Source: Burkholderia gladioli
GTDB lineage: Bacteria > Pseudomonadota > Gammaproteobacteria > Burkholderiales > Burkholderiaceae
Reading direction: 5' to 3'
Assembly: GCF_000959725.1 (NCBI RefSeq)
Contig: NZ_CP009322.1
Coordinates: forward strand, 1,674,001 to 1,738,000
Length of the DNA stretch: 64,000 bases
Translations under genes and position numbers: made by a program
Notes under the pieces: generated by a model
The model's input: the letters and a program-made list of their open reading frames with translations, nothing else
The model's database searches: none
What the model was told of the DNA's origin: nothing
Part shown: piece by piece, positions 61,125 to 64,000 of the stretch
Position numbering within the stretch: position 1 is the stretch's first letter
Layout of the letters: every line of letters begins with the position of its first letter

Positions 61125-62315
61125 TCAGGATGCCTGGCCGGCGTGCGGCGCGGATGCGGCGCCCTGGGCCGCGGCCGGCGCCTGCCAGGGGCCGGCCTTG
61201 ACGGTCACGCCCTCGCGCGCGCCCTGCAGCCCGGTGACGATCACCTCGTCGCCGGCGGCCAGCCCGCTGGTGACGATCCAGTCGTTGCCATAGCTGGCGC
61301 TCGCCTCCACGTTGCGGCGCTGCGCCTTGCCGCCGGCCACCACCATCGCATAGGCACCCACCACGTCGCGCTGGATCGCCTGCTGCGGGATCAGGAACAC
61401 GCCGTTGCGCCGGCCGAAGTCGGCCTTCAGGGTGACGAACATGCCGGGCAGCAACTGGTGCTGCGGGTTCGGGATGCGTGCGCGCAGGTTGACCGCGCCG
61501 GTGGTCGCGTTCACCTGGGCATCGGAGAAGTCGAGCGCGCCCGCCTGCTCGTAGGTGCTGCCGTTCGGCAGCGTGACGCTGACGGCGGTGTCGGCCTGTC
61601 CCGCGAGCGCGACATGGCCCGCGCCCTGCGCCTGGCGCAGCGTCACCAGGTCGGCCGCGCTGAGGGTGAAGTTGACGTAGAGCGGATCGATCTGCTGCAC
61701 GGTGGCCAGCAGCGTGCCGCTCGCGCCGGCGTCGGACACGCCGCTGCCCACCACGGTGCCGGCGGTCACCTGCTGCTCGCCCGCGATGCCGGTGATCGGC
61801 GAGGTGACCTTGGTGTAGCCCAGGTTCACGCGGGCGCTTTCCACCGAGGCCCGGTCGGCCTGCACCTTGGCGGCCGCGCTGCGCTCGGCCGCATCGGCGT
61901 TGTCGACGGTCTGTTGCGACACCGATCCGACCGGCAGCAACTGATGGTCGCGCTCGGCCGTGATGCGATCGTTGACGTAGGTCGCCTGGTCCTCGGCCAG
62001 CGTGGCGAGGCTGTTGTCGAGCACGGTCTTGTAGTAGCTCGGGTCGATCTCGAACAGCGTCTGCCCGGCCTTCACCTCGCTGCCCTCGGCATAGCTGCGC
62101 TTGAGCAGCACGCCCGACACGCGGGCCGTCACGTTCGCGCTGTAATAGGCCGACAGGCGGCCCACCAGGTCGCGCGTCAAGGGCACGTCCCGCGGCTGCG
62201 CCGTGACGGTGGTCACCACCGGCGGCGGCGCGGGCGGCGGCCCGCTCTTGCCGCATCCGGCCAGCGCCAGCAAACCCGTGGACAGCAGCGATGCACCCAG
62301 GAAAGATCGATTCAT
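61125..62315 (-). CDS. RND efflux periplasmic adaptor lipoprotein (AcrA/MexA type)
   Basis: The 396-aa protein has a lipobox (LLALAGCGKSG) for lipid attachment, then the lipoyl half VPLTRDLVGRLSAYYSANVTARVSG, a coiled-coil hairpin (about 100-165), a second lipoyl half VTSPITGIAGEQQVTAGTVVG, beta-barrel and membrane-proximal domains. It bridges the RND permease and the outer-membrane channel. The start at 62315 gives a standard signal; it ends 12 bases before the permease start. Confidence 0.93.
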   Translation of the reverse strand: MNRSFLGASLLSTGLLALAGCGKSGPPPAPPPVVTTVTAQPRDVPLTRDLVGRLSAYYSANVTARVSGVLLKRSYAEGSEVKAGQTLFEIDPSYYKTVLDNSLATLAEDQATYVNDRITAERDHQLLPVGSVSQQTVDNADAAERSAAAKVQADRASVESARVNLGYTKVTSPITGIAGEQQVTAGTVVGSGVSDAGASGTLLATVQQIDPLYVNFTLSAADLVTLRQAQGAGHVALAGQADTAVSVTLPNGSTYEQAGALDFSDAQVNATTGAVNLRARIPNPQHQLLPGMFVTLKADFGRRNGVFLIPQQAIQRDVVGAYAMVVAGGKAQRRNVEASASYGNDWIVTSGLAAGDEVIVTGLQGAREGVTVKAGPWQAPAAAQGAASAPHAGQAS

Positions 62316-62443
62316 GTCACACCACACCGAATTCGTGAAATGGAAAACCCGCGCGGCGCGGTGAAGCCGTCGCCGCCGGATGGAGAAAGCGCGGGAGTCG
62401 GGCTCGCGAGCGGATCGGGCGGCCCCGCGATCCGTGCGGCCGA

Positions 62444-63940
62444 TCAGTCGACGCCGGTCGATGCGGTGTTCGCCGGCCTGGCCTGCGCCGACGAACCCAG
62501 CTGCGTTTCGTGCGCGTCGTCCCATTGCCAGCCGCCGCCGAGGTTGCGGATCAGACTGACGCTGCTTTGCGACAGCAAGGCACGCGTGTCCTCCAGGTTC
62601 TGCCGCGCCTGGATCAGCGTGAGCTGCTGGGTCAGCAGGTCCTGCTCGCTGGCCGTGCCGATGCGCTGCTGCGCGCTGGCGCTGTCGAACAACTGCTGGT
62701 TGCGGCGGTAGATGCCCGCATACGAACGGGCCTGGTCCTGCAGGTGGTTCAGCGAGGACAGGCTGTCCTCGACGTTCTGGAACGCGCCCAGCACCGTCTG
62801 GCGATAGCTGGCGACATCCTCGTCATAGGTCGCGCGCGCCTCGCGCACGGCGGCCGTGCGCGCGCCGCCGTCGAAGATCGTCGCGGCCAGCGTGGGGCCC
62901 AGGGTCCAGAAGCGGCTCGGCACCGTGAACAGGTTGGCCAGCGTGTTGTGCTGGAAGCCGCCCTCGGCCGAGAGCGTGAGCGTCGGGAAAAAGGCCGCCT
63001 CGGCCACACCTATCTTGGCGTTGGCCGCCGCCGCGGTGCGCTCCGCGCTGACGACGTCGTAGCGTCGTTCCAGCAGTTGCGACGGCAGGGCCAGCGGCAC
63101 CGCCGGCAGCGCGAACGCATAGTCGGACCTGGGCTCGATCGAGAAGCCGCCGGGCGCCACGCCGACCAGCACCGCGATCGCGTGCTCGTCCTGTTCGCGC
63201 GTGATCCGCGTCGACTGCAGCGAGGCGATCACCAGCTCAAGCGTATCCTGCGCGTTGAGCACGTCGTCGTTGGACGAGGTGCCGAGCGCGAAACCGCGGC
63301 GCGTCATCTCGAGGATCCGTTCGTCGATGCGGCGCTGCTGGGTCAGCAGGTCGATATCCATGTCGGCCTGGCGCAGCTCCAGATAATCGATGGCCAGGCT
63401 GGCCGCGATCGACAGGCGCTCGCCCGCCAGTTGCGCGTCGCTGGCCTGCGCGCTGGCCTTGCTCGACTCGATCTGGCGGCGCACGCTGCCCCATAGATCG
63501 AGCTCCCAGCTCGCCGTCAGCGAAGTGGAAGCCAGGTTGCTCACGCCCGCCTGCGAACTGCCGCTCGATGCCGCGTTCGTCCCGCTGCCCGAGCGGGTGC
63601 CCGAGAGGTTCGCGCCCACCGTCGGGAACAGGCTGGCGCGGTCGGCCGTCACCGTCGCCAGCGCGAGCCGGTAGGCCGCCTCGGCCTGCGCGATCGACTG
63701 GTTGGCCCGCTGCGAGCGCTCGATCAGGTCGGTCAGCGTGGCGTCGTGATAATCGAGCCACCAACTGCTCGACAGCGAGGCTTGCGGGTTCGCCTCGGCG
63801 CGCTGCCAGTTGGCCCCTTCCTTGAAGGCGAGCGGCAGGTCCATGGTCGGCTTCCGGTAGTCCGGCCCCACCGCGCAGGCGCTCAGTGCGACGGCCACGG
63901 CAGCCGTCGCCAGCCAGCGCGCCGCGCGTCGCGCTTCCAT
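62444..63940 (-). CDS. Outer-membrane efflux lipoprotein (OprM/NodT family)
   Basis: The 498-aa protein has the lipobox ALSACAVGPDYRKP, which is the usual start of OprM/NodT factors, then two outer-membrane-factor repeats with long coiled helices (SQRANQSIAQAEAAYRLALATV and TVLGAFQNVEDSLSSLNHLQDQA). It forms the trimeric outer-membrane channel of the pump. It is the first gene of an OMF-MFP-RND operon, separated from the adaptor by 128 bases. Its promoter lies in the last 60 bases of the window, and a divergent regulator may lie beyond the edge. Confidence 0.93.
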   Translation of the reverse strand: MEARRAARWLATAAVAVALSACAVGPDYRKPTMDLPLAFKEGANWQRAEANPQASLSSSWWLDYHDATLTDLIERSQRANQSIAQAEAAYRLALATVTADRASLFPTVGANLSGTRSGSGTNAASSGSSQAGVSNLASTSLTASWELDLWGSVRRQIESSKASAQASDAQLAGERLSIAASLAIDYLELRQADMDIDLLTQQRRIDERILEMTRRGFALGTSSNDDVLNAQDTLELVIASLQSTRITREQDEHAIAVLVGVAPGGFSIEPRSDYAFALPAVPLALPSQLLERRYDVVSAERTAAAANAKIGVAEAAFFPTLTLSAEGGFQHNTLANLFTVPSRFWTLGPTLAATIFDGGARTAAVREARATYDEDVASYRQTVLGAFQNVEDSLSSLNHLQDQARSYAGIYRRNQQLFDSASAQQRIGTASEQDLLTQQLTLIQARQNLEDTRALLSQSSVSLIRNLGGGWQWDDAHETQLGSSAQARPANTASTGVD

Positions 63941-64000
63941 TACAGAAACTTTCGGATCGCTAAGCGATGCATGCTTGCCGGAATCCGTGTCTTGTCGATC

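Noticed and set aside
57894-62711. A 1605-codon open frame on the plus strand
   Set aside because: It is antisense to the RND permease and adaptor genes and gives a His/Arg/Gln-rich sequence without domains, a typical shadow in GC-rich DNA.

Overview
The window is about 64 kb of a GC-rich chromosome with the gene content of a plant- or soil-associated Burkholderia of the gladioli/glumae type. The evidence is an H-NS-like small DNA-binding protein, DUF4148 exported proteins, hopanoid cyclitol-ether genes, an OhrR/Ohr pair, the DUF3348-DUF802-OmpA-DUF2894 operon, and many LysR, TetR and LuxR regulators. The genus is inferred from gene content; the species is a guess. I saw no rRNA, tRNA, CRISPR array, intact transposase or integrase.

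Positions 1-16.5 kb hold an exopolysaccharide locus. It has a GT4 glycosyltransferase (cut by the window edge), an amino acid:carrier-protein ligase with its own carrier protein, two integral-membrane acyltransferases, a second GT4 enzyme, a Wzy-like polymerase, a PslG-like exported glycoside hydrolase, a PAP2-type phosphatase, a VpsR-like sigma-54 activator, a bifunctional ManC, and a double alpha/beta-hydrolase protein whose two nucleophile elbows lack serine. Together they look like assembly, acylation and possibly aminoacylation of a mannose-containing polymer. A relic glycoside hydrolase (3.2-3.4 kb) and a frameshifted IS66-type orfA relic in an AT-rich gap (9.9-11.3 kb) show past rearrangement.

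Positions 16.5-23.2 kb look accessory: an H-NS-like gene, a LysR relic, an unrecognised lower-GC gene, and a lower-GC cassette of two short-chain dehydrogenases, an Old Yellow Enzyme and a divergent LysR regulator. From 23 to 33 kb lie a cytochrome P460 gene paired with an epoxide-hydrolase-like protein, a DUF3311/MctP monocarboxylate permease, a LuxR-type regulator with a degenerate HD region, an exported hydrolase, ohr and ohrR with a shared operator-like palindrome, two DUF4148 proteins and a GNAT acetyltransferase.

Positions 33.3-38.9 kb carry the most unusual unit: four tightly packed genes encoding DUF3348, a 1099-residue MotA/TolQ-like protein with a nine-copy 51-residue repeat tail, a MotB/OmpA-like protein with the channel aspartate, and DUF2894. 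It has the layout of an ion-driven stator with a long cytoplasmic tail, as in Zorya ZorAB, but lacks any recognisable nuclease or helicase.

Positions 38.9-47.1 kb hold two TetR regulators, a crotonase with a Tat signal, an AtoE-like transporter, a beta-hydroxyacid dehydrogenase, an MFS exporter and another exported hydrolase. Positions 47.4-51.3 kb are hopanoid genes hpnJ-hpnI-hpnL without hpnK. Positions 51.3-64 kb hold a TerB-like protein, a LuxR-solo-like regulator, a beta-helix protein, a GH18 chitinase and an OMF-MFP-RND efflux operon.
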